NCBI RefSeq assembly: GCF_002953255.1
Contig: NZ_CP026498.1
Span: 6,064,349-6,128,348 of the forward strand
DNA from: Streptomyces sp. CB01881
Lineage (GTDB): Bacteria; Actinomycetota; Actinomycetes; Streptomycetales; Streptomycetaceae
DNA length: 64,000 nt
Direction: 5' to 3'
The notes under the pieces were generated by a model. The model saw only the letters and a program-made list of their open reading frames with translations. It was not told the DNA's origin and made no database searches. Position numbers and translations under genes: made by a program. The first letter of the stretch is position 1; each line of letters begins with the position of its first letter. Positions 39,092 to 47,664 of this stretch are shown piece by piece.

Positions 39092-39554
39092 CTCGAACAG
39101 TCCTCGATGTGGGTGTGAGGGATCCCGGCCCTGGCCGGGGATCACTGGGTGGAAGGGCGGGCCGACCTCGGCTCGGCGCCCGCGGGGCGCTCATGGTCAG
39201 CACGCTGTAGGGAGCAGACTAACGGTCCGTCACTGCCTCATCCGCGTTCCGCGAAGGATCCGTACGGGGCTCTCGCGGCCACGGGCGACCCGGTACTGGC
39301 ATGGCCGGGGCGCGACTCGGCGCTTTCCACTGGCTCACACCCCCGGTCTGAGGAGACGGGGCGCACCTGTCGCACCCCTCGGCACAGCCTGCATACCCCC
39401 GCCCAACAGGGATCAAAACTCCCAGCGCCCGGAAAACTGCGCAACGTGACCGGACCGCTCGCCTGCGAAGCGGTGCGGCGCGGTCGCCGCCCGGGCGCTC
39501 TGCGAGACTGGGGCGGCAGACCGACTCCCCCAGGCCCGCAGAGGAGCAAGCCCA
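39092..39554. promoter_or_regulatory. 463-base gap with structured leader of the cold-shock gene
   Basis: No gene was found here. A hairpin (GATCCCGGCC-CT-GGCCGGGGATC, one bulge) lies at 39121-39143, 30-52 bases before the cold-shock start. TTAGTCT (minus strand, plus positions 39216-39223) is a possible -10, giving a leader of about 125 bases. The half nearest 39554 holds an A-rich patch near 39410-39440 but no clear element. Confidence 0.35.
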
Positions 39555-39788
39555 GTGAGCAGCCAGAGCGCCGACCACGGCGATGCCTACGTCAAGGCCG
39601 GAGCGATCGTCTTCGGGCTCGGCGCGCTCGCCACGCTCGTCACCTTCGTCCCGCTGTTCCTGCACCTCACGCCGCTGCCGACGGCCGCGTACTGGCTGAG
39701 CATGATGATGCCGCTGGGCTTCCTGCTGGCCCTGACCGGGCTGCTGCTCTCCGCCCGCGCCCAGCGCCGCCGGGTCCGCGGCTCCTAG
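39555..39788 (+). CDS. small two-helix membrane protein
   Basis: A 77-residue protein with two hydrophobic segments (AGAIVFGLGALATLVTFVPLF and YWLSMMMPLGFLLALTGLLL) and a basic tail RAQRRRVRGS. GTG 39555 has AGGAG about 8 bases upstream. It is a conserved-looking hypothetical with no recognised family. Confidence 0.7.
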   Translation: MSSQSADHGDAYVKAGAIVFGLGALATLVTFVPLFLHLTPLPTAAYWLSMMMPLGFLLALTGLLLSARAQRRRVRGS

Positions 39789-39875
39789 GCGCTCGGACTC
39801 CCAGGCGTAGGCGCTCGGACTCCCAGGCGCTCGGACTCCCGGGCTTTCCAGGCTTCCAGGCTTCCAGGCCTCTAG
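39788..39875. repeat. short tandem repeats between convergent genes
   Basis: Three copies of GGCGCTCGGACTCCCAGG (starting at 39788, 39810 and 39826) are followed by three TTCCAGGC-type units. They fill the gap between the small membrane protein and the HAD gene and touch the 3' end of the latter. Confidence 0.8.
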
Positions 39876-40504
39876 GCCCGGCCGGCCAGGTGCCCGGCCA
39901 GCCAGGCCGGGAACCCGGTGAGGTCGGCCAGCACCACGTCCGCGCCCGCCGCCAGCAGCTCCTCGGCGCTGTACGGGCCGGTGGCCACGCCCACCGCGAC
40001 GACGTCCGCGTGCTTGGCGCCGCGGATGTCCCCGAGGTGGTCGCCGACGTAGACGCTCGCGCCGTGCTCGCGCAGCGCGTCGCCCTTGGTCTCCGCCCAG
40101 AGGTCGCCCACCAGCGCGTCCGCGTGCAGGCCCGCGTGCTCCAGGTGCAGCCGGGCGTTCGGCTCGTACTTGCCGGTGATCACCGCGACCCGGCCGCCGT
40201 GGGCGCGGACCGCCTCGACGGCGGCGTGCGCGCCGGGCAGGGCGACGGTGGGAGCGAGGGCGTGGTCCCGGTACAGCTCGCGGTAGCGGTCGACGGCCGC
40301 CTGGAGCCGCTCGGCCGGGAACCAGTTGCCCATCTCGTCCGCGAGCGGCGGCCCGAGCCGGGTGACCACCAGGTCGGCATCGACGTACGCGCCGGTCTCG
40401 GCGGAGAGCGCGACGTAGGTGGCCCGGATCCCGGGCCGGGTGTCCAGCAGGGTCATGTCGAGGTCGAAGCCGACGGTGAGCGGAGCGACCGGGGTGGTGG
40501 GCAT
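39872..40504 (-). CDS. HAD-family hydrolase (phosphoglycolate-phosphatase-like)
   Basis: A 210-residue HAD phosphatase with motif I FDLDMTLLDT, motif II VAVITGK, motif III Lys within ETKGDAL and motif IV VYVGDHLGD, plus a helical cap. The substrate is not determined. It is divergent from the siderophore ABC operon, and its start lies 90 bases from the first ABC gene. Confidence 0.87.
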   Translation of the reverse strand: MPTTPVAPLTVGFDLDMTLLDTRPGIRATYVALSAETGAYVDADLVVTRLGPPLADEMGNWFPAERLQAAVDRYRELYRDHALAPTVALPGAHAAVEAVRAHGGRVAVITGKYEPNARLHLEHAGLHADALVGDLWAETKGDALREHGASVYVGDHLGDIRGAKHADVVAVGVATGPYSAEELLAAGADVVLADLTGFPAWLAGHLAGRA

Positions 40505-40562
40505 GCCGTCAGGCTATCCAACCGGGGTGCACAGGCGATTTGCCCCGGCTTCTCCAGGGAAC

Positions 40563-40581
40563 TTAGGTTTGCCTCAGCTAT
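40563..40581 (+). promoter_or_regulatory. probable iron box (DmdR/IdeR operator) of the siderophore ABC operon
   Basis: TTAGGTTTGCCTCAGCTAT matches 14 of 19 positions of the actinomycete iron-box consensus (TTAGGTTAGGCTAACCTAA) and sits 13 bases before the first start codon, where a bound repressor would block initiation. The consensus is from established knowledge; binding is inferred. Confidence 0.6.
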
Positions 40582-40594
40582 CTGCGAGAGAGCC

Positions 40595-41647
40595 ATGACC
40601 GACACCACCGCGCCGGCCGCGAGGTCGGCCACCGCTCCCGGCAAGCGGCGGCTGCTGCGCCGCCGAATACTCTGGCTCGTCGCCGCCCTCGCCCTGCTCG
40701 CCACGGCCGTCCTGCTGAGCCTGGCGGTCGGCAGCCGCACCATCCCGTTCGGCGAGACCCTCGACGCCCTGCTGCACGGCGGCGACACCACCAACGCCGT
40801 CGTCGTGCGCGAACTGCGGGTGCCGCGCACGGTGGTCGGCCTCGCGGTCGGCGCGGCGCTCGGCCTGGCCGGCGCCGTGATGCAGGGCATCACCCGCAAC
40901 CCGATCGCCGACCCCGGCATCCTCGGCGTCAGCCAGGGCGCGGCGGCCGGCGTGGTGCTGGCCATCTCCGGCTTCGGCATCTCCACCCTCACCGGCTACG
41001 TCTGGTTCGGCTTCGCCGGGGCCGTCGTCGCCACCGTGCTGGTGTACGGGCTGGCCGGGCGCGGCCGGGGCGGGGCCACGCCGGTCAAGCTGGCACTGGC
41101 CGGCTCGGCGATGTCCGCGTTCATCGCCTCGCTCAACACCCTGGTGCTCACCACCGACGCCGCCGCCATGGACCGGTTCCGGTTCTGGCACGTCGGCTCG
41201 ATCGAAGGCCGCACCGCCGACGTGGCCTGGCAGCTGCTGCCGTTCCTGCTGGTCGGCACGGTGCTGGTGTTCGCGGTGGCGCGCGGGCTGGACGCGCTGG
41301 CGCTCGGCGACGACACCGCCAGGGGCCTCGGTGCCAGGACCGGCGCCGTCCGGGCGGTCGGCGCGCTCGGCGCCACGGTGCTGACCGGTTCGGCGGTCGC
41401 CGCGGCCGGCCCGATCGCCTTCGTCGGCCTGGCCGTCCCGCACGCCGCCCGCGCGGTGGCCGGCGCGGACCACCGCTGGGTGCTCACGTTCTCCGCGGTG
41501 CTCGGCCCGGCGCTGCTGCTGCTCGCGGACGCGTTCGGCCGGGTGCTCTTCCCGCCGTCCGAGGTCCCCGCCGGTGTGATGACCGCACTGGTCGGGGTGC
41601 CGGTCCTGGTCGCCCTGGTCCGGCGGCGGAAGGTGGTGGCGGCGTGA
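40595..41647 (+). CDS. FecCD-family iron-siderophore ABC permease (first)
   Basis: A 350-residue permease with about 9-10 membrane segments. FecCD signatures are RVPRTVVGLAVGAALGLAGAVMQGITRNPIADPGILGVSQGAA and AGPIAFVGLAVPHAAR. It pairs with the second permease at 41866 to form the transmembrane channel. ATG 40595 follows GAGAG. Its stop overlaps a GTG that opens a chain of micro-ORFs running to the next permease. Confidence 0.92.
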   Translation: MTDTTAPAARSATAPGKRRLLRRRILWLVAALALLATAVLLSLAVGSRTIPFGETLDALLHGGDTTNAVVVRELRVPRTVVGLAVGAALGLAGAVMQGITRNPIADPGILGVSQGAAAGVVLAISGFGISTLTGYVWFGFAGAVVATVLVYGLAGRGRGGATPVKLALAGSAMSAFIASLNTLVLTTDAAAMDRFRFWHVGSIEGRTADVAWQLLPFLLVGTVLVFAVARGLDALALGDDTARGLGARTGAVRAVGALGATVLTGSAVAAAGPIAFVGLAVPHAARAVAGADHRWVLTFSAVLGPALLLLADAFGRVLFPPSEVPAGVMTALVGVPVLVALVRRRKVVAA

Positions 41648-41715
41648 GCGAGCGAACCGTCGAGAGGTGCGCGTTGAGCGAAGCGTCTGCCGGGCGCAGC
41701 GGGGTGGGCGCATGA
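41644..41715 (+). CDS. micro-ORF 1 of tandem repeat (23 codons)
   Basis: GTG 41644 overlaps the stop of the upstream permease (GTGA). The product begins [15 protein letters not shown] and ends GVGA; its TGA overlaps the ATG of the next unit. It is a shorter, diverged version of the 77-base repeat (lacks 9 bases). Probably a coupling device rather than a functional peptide. Confidence 0.4.
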   Translation: MSERTVERCALSEASAGRSGVGA

Positions 41716-41792
41716 GCGAGCGCAGCGAGCGAACCGTCGAGAGGTGCGCGTTGAGCGAAGCGTCTGCCGAGCGCAGCGAGGTGGGCGCATGA
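41712..41792 (+). CDS. micro-ORF 2 of tandem repeat (26 codons)
   Basis: ATG 41712 to TGA 41792, beginning [18 protein letters not shown] and ending EVGA. ATGA overlaps join it to units 1 and 3. Nearly identical in DNA to unit 3. Confidence 0.4.
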   Translation: MSERSERTVERCALSEASAERSEVGA

Positions 41793-41869
41793 GCGAGCGC
41801 AGCGAGCGAACCGTCGAGAGGTGCGCGTTGAGCGAAGCGTCTGCCGAGCGCAGCGAGGTGGGCGCATGA
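41789..41869 (+). CDS. micro-ORF 3 of tandem repeat (26 codons)
   Basis: ATG 41789 to TGA 41869; the peptide again begins [18 protein letters not shown]. Its TGA overlaps the ATG of the second permease (41866), so ribosomes ending here can restart on that gene. Confidence 0.4.
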   Translation: MSERSERTVERCALSEASAERSEVGA

Positions 41870-42912
41870 GCGCCGTGGCTCTGCGCGGGTACACCGTGCT
41901 GCGCGCCGGGCGCGCGTCGTTCCTGCTGCACCGGCGTTCCGCCGTGGCGGCCTGCTGCCTGGCGCTGGTGCTCGCCGCCACCGTCGTCGCCTCGCTCTGC
42001 CTGGGCGAGTCCACGGTCTCCCCCGCCGAGGTGGTGAAGGTCCTGCTCGGGCGGCCCGGCCCGCACGAGCTGGTGGTCGGCGAGTTCCGGCTGCCCCGGG
42101 TGGTGGTCGGTCTGCTGGTCGGAACAGCGCTCGGCCTGGCCGGCGCGCTGATCCAGACCGTCGCCCGCAACCCGCTGGCCAGCCCCGACGTGGTCGGCGT
42201 CTCCTGGGGCGCCACCGCCACCGTGGTCGGCCTGATGGCGTACGGCGTGGTCGGCTCCGCCGGGCAGGTGCCGTACGCGGCGGTGGCCGGCGGCCTGGCG
42301 GCCGGCGTCCTGGTGTACCTGCTGGCCTGGCGGCGCGGACTGCACGCCCAGCGGTTCGTGCTGATCGGCATCGGCGTCTCGGTCGCGCTCTCCTCGCTCA
42401 CCTTCGTCTTCCTCACCAAGGGGGACGGCTTCCAGGCGCAGGCGGCGAAGGTGTGGATGACCGGCAGCCTCAACGGCTCCGGCTACGACCAGGCCGGCGG
42501 GCTCGCCTGGGTGCTGCTGGCCGCCGCGCCGGTCGCGCTCTGGGCGGCGCGGGCACAGCGGTCGATCTCCTTCGACGACGCCACCGCCGTCGGCCTCGGC
42601 CTGCGGCTGGACCGGATCCGGCTCGGCATGGCGCTGCTCGGCATCGTGCTGGCCTCCTGCGCCGCGGGCGCGGCCGGTCCGGTGGACTTCGTCGCGCTGA
42701 TGGCCCCGCAGATCGCGCTGCGGCTGGCCCGCTCGGCGCAGGTCCCGCTGCTCTGCTCGGCCCTGACCGGCGCGCTGGTCGTCGTCCTGGCCGACCTGCT
42801 GGCCCGGCGGCTGCTCGCGCCCACCGAGTTGCCGGTCGGCGTGGTGACCGGCCTGGTCGGCGCGCCGTACCTGATGTGGCTGCTGATCCGATCCCGCCGT
42901 GGAGGCTCCTGA
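41866..42912 (+). CDS. FecCD-family iron-siderophore ABC permease (second)
   Basis: A 348-residue permease with the same signatures as the first ([60 protein letters not shown]). ATG 41866 has no ribosome binding site of its own beyond the GAGGTGG in the preceding repeat; translation is probably coupled to micro-ORF 3. Its stop overlaps the ATPase start by one base. Confidence 0.92.
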   Translation: MSAVALRGYTVLRAGRASFLLHRRSAVAACCLALVLAATVVASLCLGESTVSPAEVVKVLLGRPGPHELVVGEFRLPRVVVGLLVGTALGLAGALIQTVARNPLASPDVVGVSWGATATVVGLMAYGVVGSAGQVPYAAVAGGLAAGVLVYLLAWRRGLHAQRFVLIGIGVSVALSSLTFVFLTKGDGFQAQAAKVWMTGSLNGSGYDQAGGLAWVLLAAAPVALWAARAQRSISFDDATAVGLGLRLDRIRLGMALLGIVLASCAAGAAGPVDFVALMAPQIALRLARSAQVPLLCSALTGALVVVLADLLARRLLAPTELPVGVVTGLVGAPYLMWLLIRSRRGGS

Positions 42913-43733
42913 TGACCGTCCCCCCGGTGCCCGGCCACCATCTCGAAGCCCGCGGCCTGACCCTCGCCTACGAGGCGCGCACGGTCGTCGAGGGACTGGA
43001 CCTCGTCGTCCCGGACGGCAGGGTGACGGTGATCGTCGGCCCGAACGCCTGCGGCAAGTCGACGCTGCTGCGCGCCCTCGGCCGGCTGCTGAAGCCGGTG
43101 CGCGGCGCGGTGCTGCTGGACGGCGCCGAGCTGGCCCGCGTCCCCACCAAGAGGATCGCCCAGCGGATCGGCCTGCTGCCGCAGTCCCCCACCGCGCCCG
43201 AGGGCATCTCGGTGGCGGACCTGGTCTCGCGCGGCCGCCAGCCGCACCAGAGCTGGTGGCAGCAGTGGTCGGCCGAGGACGAGCAGGCGGTGGCCGAGGC
43301 GCTGGAGCGCACCTCCACGGCCGAACTGGCCGAGCGCAGCGTCGACGAGCTGTCGGGCGGCCAGCGCCAGCGGGCCTGGATCGCGATGGCGCTCGCCCAG
43401 GGGACGGACATCCTGCTGCTGGACGAGCCGACCACCTTCCTGGACATCGCCCACCAGGTGGAGGTGCTGGACCTCGTCCGGCGGCTCAACGTCGAGCGCG
43501 GCAGGACGGTGGTCGCCGTCCTGCACGACCTCAACCAGGCGGCCCGGTACGCGGACCACCTGGTGGCCATGCGCGACGGACGGATCGTCGCCCAGGGCGC
43601 GCCGGGCGAGGTGGTGACGGCGGAGCTGGTGCGGGAGGTCTTCGGGCTGTCCTCGGTGGTCGTCCCGGACCCGGTGATCGGCACCCCGCTGGTCGTCCCG
43701 GGCGCGCCGTGGGCGGTGAAGGCGGACGCCTAG
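42912..43733 (+). CDS. iron-siderophore ABC transporter ATP-binding protein (FepC/FecE-like)
   Basis: A 273-residue ATPase with Walker [10 protein letters not shown], signature LSGGQRQR, Walker [10 protein letters not shown] and switch [14 protein letters not shown]. It powers the two FecCD permeases. GGAGG lies 8 bases before ATG 42912 and the gene overlaps the previous stop (TGATG). Confidence 0.94.
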   Translation: MTVPPVPGHHLEARGLTLAYEARTVVEGLDLVVPDGRVTVIVGPNACGKSTLLRALGRLLKPVRGAVLLDGAELARVPTKRIAQRIGLLPQSPTAPEGISVADLVSRGRQPHQSWWQQWSAEDEQAVAEALERTSTAELAERSVDELSGGQRQRAWIAMALAQGTDILLLDEPTTFLDIAHQVEVLDLVRRLNVERGRTVVAVLHDLNQAARYADHLVAMRDGRIVAQGAPGEVVTAELVREVFGLSSVVVPDPVIGTPLVVPGAPWAVKADA

Positions 43734-43794
43734 CGGGCAATTCGGACATAATCGACGCGCCCGCGCCCATGTGCCCATCCACCGAGGACCGCCG

Positions 43795-44763
43795 ATGCCC
43801 CCGATCACCCGCCGCGCCCTGCTCGCGGGACTCGGCGCGGCCGCCCTCGGCGGCTGCGCCGTACGGCACGCCGCCCTGCCCGCCGACACCGCTGCGGGCA
43901 CCGTGACCCCGAGCCCGGAAGCGGTGCCCGACGTCACCGTGAACACCGCGACGGGGCCGGTGGTCGTCCCGGGCGCGCCGATGCGGGTGGTCACCCTCGG
44001 CACGGCGGAGCTCGACTCGGCGCTCACCCTCGGCATCACCCCGGTCGGCGCGGCCCTGGCGCCGCTGGACTCCGGCTTCCCCGACTACTGGCCCCTGTCC
44101 CGGCTCAGCGGGATCACCCGGGTCGGCAGCATCGGCAGCCCGGACCTCGACGCCGTCCGCGCCCTGCGGCCGGACCTCGTCCTCTCCAACCAGAGCGGCG
44201 ACGGCGGCCGGTACGACCAGCTCCGCGGGATCGCCCCCACGGTGCTCACGCAGACCACCGGCGCCCCCTGGAAGGCCAACTTCCAGGTGCACACCCAGGC
44301 GCTCAGCCGCCAGGAGGCGGCGGCGGCGTTCGTCGCGTCCTACCAGCGGCACGTCTCCCAGGTGGTCCAGGCGCTGTCCGGCGCCAGGGCCTCGGGCCGC
44401 AAGGTCGGCCTGGTGCGGTTCGTCGAGGGCGGCGGCATCCGGCTGTACGGCAGGCAGAACTTCCCCGGCACCGTCCTGGCCGACGTACAGCTCGGCCGGC
44501 CGGACGCGCAGAACGTCGACCAGTCCGACTTCGAGATCCCCGTCGACCAGCTCGCCAAGGCCGACGGCGACCTGCTGGTGTACGCCACCTACGGCAACCC
44601 GGCCGGCGCCGCCGCCGTCCTGGCCACCCCGGCCTGGCAGTCCCTCGGGGCGGTCCGCGCCCACCGGGCCTTCGAGGTGGACGACCAGCTCTGGTTCCAG
44701 GGCAACGGCTACACGGCCGCCAACTACGTCCTGGCGGAGTTGCAGCGGTTCCTGGGGGCGTGA
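43795..44763 (+). CDS. iron-siderophore-binding lipoprotein
   Basis: A 322-residue periplasmic-binding-type protein. The N-terminus MPPITRRALLAGLGAAALGGC combines a twin-arginine signal with a lipobox (Cys21 is the lipidation site). The rest is a TroA/FepB-like fold (MRVVTLGTAELDSALTLGITPVG, ALRPDLVLSNQSG, LLVYATYGNPAG). GAGGA lies 7 bases upstream. It follows the ATPase gene after 61 bases and completes the importer, capturing ferric siderophore outside the membrane. Confidence 0.92.
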   Translation: MPPITRRALLAGLGAAALGGCAVRHAALPADTAAGTVTPSPEAVPDVTVNTATGPVVVPGAPMRVVTLGTAELDSALTLGITPVGAALAPLDSGFPDYWPLSRLSGITRVGSIGSPDLDAVRALRPDLVLSNQSGDGGRYDQLRGIAPTVLTQTTGAPWKANFQVHTQALSRQEAAAAFVASYQRHVSQVVQALSGARASGRKVGLVRFVEGGGIRLYGRQNFPGTVLADVQLGRPDAQNVDQSDFEIPVDQLAKADGDLLVYATYGNPAGAAAVLATPAWQSLGAVRAHRAFEVDDQLWFQGNGYTAANYVLAELQRFLGA

Positions 44764-44832
44764 GCAGCAGAGCTCAGGGGATCGTCACCCGGCTGAATGA
44801 TCCGCGTCGCGGACAGCCCGAGGGGGCCCTGA

Positions 44833-44876
44833 TCGGTGGATCGGGTCCCGAGGTTGCTCGGGACCCGATCCACCGA
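44833..44876. terminator. 20-bp perfect hairpin, bidirectional terminator
   Basis: A perfect 20-bp stem (TCGGTGGATCGGG... paired with its complement) around a GTTG loop, between the siderophore operon and the convergent Nudix gene. Confidence 0.85.
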
Positions 44877-44885
44877 CGGTTTCGA

Positions 44886-45326
44886 CTACCGAGTGAGGAG
44901 CGCGCGCGTCTCGTCGCTGACAGCGGGGAGGGTTCGCCGGTCGGTCCAGGCGGATTCGTCATGCTCGGTGAGGACGATCGGCTTGGTCTGCTCGACGGTG
45001 ACCGCGAAGGTGAACTGTCGGGTCTTCATGCCGTTGTCGGACTCGTAGTCGAAGGTGCCGAGGTAGCCGGTCACGCCGGTGATGGTGAGGCCGGTCTCCT
45101 CCGTGACCTCTCGACACAAGGCGTCTTCGAGCTGTTCACCGTGCTCGACGCCGCCGCCCGGCAGTTCCCAGAGCCCGCCGAGGAAGTCGTCGGCCCGCCG
45201 CTTGAGCAGAAGCACCTGCTCCTGCTCATCAGTGATCATTGCGCCGACGACAAATTGTGCGATGCCGTCCGCTCGGGCCTCGATCAGAAGGTCCTCGACA
45301 AGGGTGGAATCGGCGAAGAAAGTCAC
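44886..45326 (-). CDS. Nudix hydrolase
   Basis: A 146-residue Nudix protein. The Nudix box is complete at residues 58-80 (GGVEHGEQLEDALCREVTEE then TGL), matching Gx5Ex7REUxEExGU. Such enzymes hydrolyse nucleoside diphosphates linked to another group; the substrate could be an NDP-sugar or damaged nucleotide. It is the last gene of a three-gene minus-strand operon and overlaps the aminotransferase by 4 bases (ATGA). Confidence 0.9.
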   Translation of the reverse strand: MTFFADSTLVEDLLIEARADGIAQFVVGAMITDEQEQVLLLKRRADDFLGGLWELPGGGVEHGEQLEDALCREVTEETGLTITGVTGYLGTFDYESDNGMKTRQFTFAVTVEQTKPIVLTEHDESAWTDRRTLPAVSDETRALLTR

Positions 45327-46579
45327 GTCAGCAGCTCCTCGTGGTGGTCGCTCACCTTGACGGCCGCGCGGACGTAACTCGCGGCCAACTCCAGGTCCTG
45401 CTCACGATGCCAGACAGGGAGCTTGATCATGTGAGTGTGGACGTGCTCGGCGACGGGGAAGTCGCCGGCCTTGTAGTGGCGTTGGGCGTCCGGATGGCCG
45501 GGAAACAGAAGGGACGGACCCTGGTACAACGGGAGCCGGTTCAGGGGACAGGTGGAGCCCGGCCGGTCGAACTCCGCCGCGCCCTCGGCCAGGAGTGCCT
45601 GGTGGAAGCGCTCGATGCCCAGACCCCCGAGTTCTTCCGGGTGGTAGACGAGCGTCAACCCGTACCAGGATGGCACCACCCCATCGGGCATCGGGATGAC
45701 TTCGAGGCCGGGGATCCGCGCGAATTCGGCGGCGAGGTACGCGGCGATACCGGCCCGCCCGGCGAGGTAGGCGTCGAGATGTCCGAGCTGGTCGTGTGCG
45801 AGGGCCGCGGCCAGGGGGTGGATGCGAAGTTTGAGGCCGGCCCCGGTGACCGCGTACCGGGCGAGCGGATGGCGCTCGGGGATCTCCGACTTGGCCCGCT
45901 TGTTGTAGTGGGCGAAGGTCAGCAGCCTGTAGTACGTGTCGTCATCGTCGGTCAGGACGAAGCCGCCCTCGCCGCCGGACAGCGGTTTGGGGCCGTTGAG
46001 AGAGAATGCCCCGGCTCGGCCGAACGTGCCGATCTTCTTGCCGCTGTGGGAGGCTCCGTGGGCATGGGAGCCGTCCTCCAGCAGGGCCAAGCCGTGCGCG
46101 TCGGCAATGCCTTGCAGTGCGAGCATGGCGGCAGGCCTTCCCCACAGGTGGGTGACCATCAAGGCGCGGGTGCGGGGCGTGATCAGCTCCTCGACCCGGG
46201 TCGGGTCGATGTTGCCGTCCGGGCCGGTCTCGCAGAGCACCGGTGTTGCACGCAGATGGAACAGCGGAGAAGCAGTGGCGTGGAACGTCCAGGCGGGGAC
46301 GATCACCTCGTCGCCGGGCTTGATACGAGCGGCGAAGTAGGCGGCGTGGAGAGCGGAGGTGCCGGAGCTGAGGGTGACCGCGTGCCGGGCACCGAAGTAG
46401 TCCTGTAGGGCATCCTCCAGCTCAGCGACGATGCCGGACCGGCCCGGGATCGAGACGGCTGTACGGAGCTGACCGAGGATCTTGCCCTCAGTGGCGCCGT
46501 CGATCGGCGGCCACACGAAGTGCGGGAGGCCGGCGCTCACCACGGGTTCGCCACCGAGCAGGGCGAGGGTATTGGTCAC
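45323..46579 (-). CDS. DegT/DnrJ/EryC1/StrS-family aminotransferase
   Basis: A 418-residue PLP-dependent sugar/cyclitol aminotransferase. The PLP lysine is K198 in FSLNGPKPLSGGEGG, and the cofactor-binding Asp is D169 in LLEDGSHAHGA. The N-terminus TLALLGGEPV is typical of the StsC/AHBA-synthase-like branch. It transfers an amino group to a keto sugar or cyclitol, the ketone probably made by the oxidoreductase encoded just upstream. ATGA overlaps join it to both neighbours. Confidence 0.9.
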   Translation of the reverse strand: MTNTLALLGGEPVVSAGLPHFVWPPIDGATEGKILGQLRTAVSIPGRSGIVAELEDALQDYFGARHAVTLSSGTSALHAAYFAARIKPGDEVIVPAWTFHATASPLFHLRATPVLCETGPDGNIDPTRVEELITPRTRALMVTHLWGRPAAMLALQGIADAHGLALLEDGSHAHGASHSGKKIGTFGRAGAFSLNGPKPLSGGEGGFVLTDDDDTYYRLLTFAHYNKRAKSEIPERHPLARYAVTGAGLKLRIHPLAAALAHDQLGHLDAYLAGRAGIAAYLAAEFARIPGLEVIPMPDGVVPSWYGLTLVYHPEELGGLGIERFHQALLAEGAAEFDRPGSTCPLNRLPLYQGPSLLFPGHPDAQRHYKAGDFPVAEHVHTHMIKLPVWHREQDLELAASYVRAAVKVSDHHEELLT

Positions 46580-47568
46580 AGCATCTCCTTGGGGTCGATG
46601 TAGCGCCTGGCCTTCTTGGACTCGTAACAGGAGGCGACGAAGGCGGCGTGCGCGAGGTGCTGGTCGGGGCCGGACGTGTTGGGGCGCTCGCCGTCGAGGA
46701 CTCGGCAGAAGTAGTCGATCTGGGCGGTGGCTGCACTGGAGGGCGCCTGTGGGCGGGTCAGTTCCTCAACCACGCTTCCGTGAAGATCGAGCCGCTGAAC
46801 GTGCCCCTTGGTCAGCAGGACGGAGCCCCGGGTGCCGACCACGTGCAGCTTCTCCGTCTTCGGAGCCGCCCACCTCGACAGCAGGACCGAGCCGTACAGG
46901 TCACCGTCGTAGCCGAGTTGGATGACGGCGGTGTCCTCGGCGTCGTAGCCGGCCTCGGGCAAGGCTGCGGCGGAGAAGTCGGCGATGACCCGGCTTGGCA
47001 TGCCGAAATACCACAACAGCAGGTCGATGAGGTGGTAACCCATGTCGATGATGCAGCCACCTCCTGCCTGTTTCACGTCCCCGCGCCACCCAGCCCCGGG
47101 GTCTTCGGTGTGGAAGGTGTACTGGCCGTCGATCAGAAACGGGGTGCCGATCTGGTCGAGGAGCTGCAACACGCTGGTGTAGATCGGGTTGAACCGCCTC
47201 TGGAGAGCGACCATCAGCTCGACCTGCCCGGCCTCGCAGATCGCGGCGAGCTCGCGAGCCTCGCTCAGCGAGGTGGCGAACGGCTTCTCCTTGAGGACGT
47301 GAACGCCTCGGGTGGAGCACTCCTCGATCACGCCCCGGCCTGCGTGGTGCGGGACGGCGACGATCACGAAGTCCGGCCTCACCGCGTCCAGCAGGTCGGC
47401 AGCCCGGGTGAAGGACGGCACCTGGAGCAACTCCTGCCACTCGTGCAGAAGCTCCGGGTTGCTGTCGCAGACCGCGACCAGCTCGGCCCTGCCCGAGCCG
47501 AGTAGGCCGGGCAGGTGGTCCTCCCGCGCCTGGTGGCCGAGGCCGATGACCGCAGCGCGTCGCTTCAT
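46576..47568 (-). CDS. Gfo/Idh/MocA-family oxidoreductase
   Basis: A 330-residue NAD(P)-dependent dehydrogenase. Rossmann N-terminus RAAVIGLGHQAREDHLPG, catalytic EKP at residues 94-96 (HVLKEKPFA), and GGGCIIDMGYHLIDLLLWYFG with the conserved Asp/His pair. It probably oxidises a sugar or cyclitol hydroxyl to the ketone used by the DegT enzyme. ATG 47568 has AAGGAG 8 bases upstream. First gene of the operon, divergent from the XRE regulator. Confidence 0.9.
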   Translation of the reverse strand: MKRRAAVIGLGHQAREDHLPGLLGSGRAELVAVCDSNPELLHEWQELLQVPSFTRAADLLDAVRPDFVIVAVPHHAGRGVIEECSTRGVHVLKEKPFATSLSEARELAAICEAGQVELMVALQRRFNPIYTSVLQLLDQIGTPFLIDGQYTFHTEDPGAGWRGDVKQAGGGCIIDMGYHLIDLLLWYFGMPSRVIADFSAAALPEAGYDAEDTAVIQLGYDGDLYGSVLLSRWAAPKTEKLHVVGTRGSVLLTKGHVQRLDLHGSVVEELTRPQAPSSAATAQIDYFCRVLDGERPNTSGPDQHLAHAAFVASCYESKKARRYIDPKEML

Positions 47569-47625
47569 GAGCAGACTCCTTCCGCTTCGCCAGAAAACTT
47601 GTCGATGCGTGTCGAGTACAGCCCA

Positions 47626-47655
47626 ACAGACAGTCACTGAACAGTCGTTGTCTGT
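47626..47655. promoter_or_regulatory. candidate operator in the divergent XRE / oxidoreductase region
   Basis: ACAGACA and TGTCTGT (perfect 7-base inverted repeat) are separated by 16 bases that themselves hold CAGTCACTG-like symmetry. The site lies upstream of both divergent genes. Binding by the neighbouring XRE protein is inferred. Confidence 0.4.
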
Positions 47656-47664
47656 AGTCCCGGG

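Larger units (their letters stand above)
41644..41869 (+). repeat. three tandem 77-base repeats joining the two permease genes
   Basis: Units start at 41644 (68 bases, 9 missing), 41712 (77) and 41789 (77). Each carries the GAGCGCAGCGAG text common in actinomycete intergenic repeats and ends GGTGGGCGCATGAGCG. Each unit is an ORF whose stop overlaps the next start, and the last feeds into the second permease ATG. Confidence 0.9.

Noticed and set aside
41644-41869. CRISPR-like array
   Set aside because: Units are contiguous with no spacers, and each is a coupled ORF.
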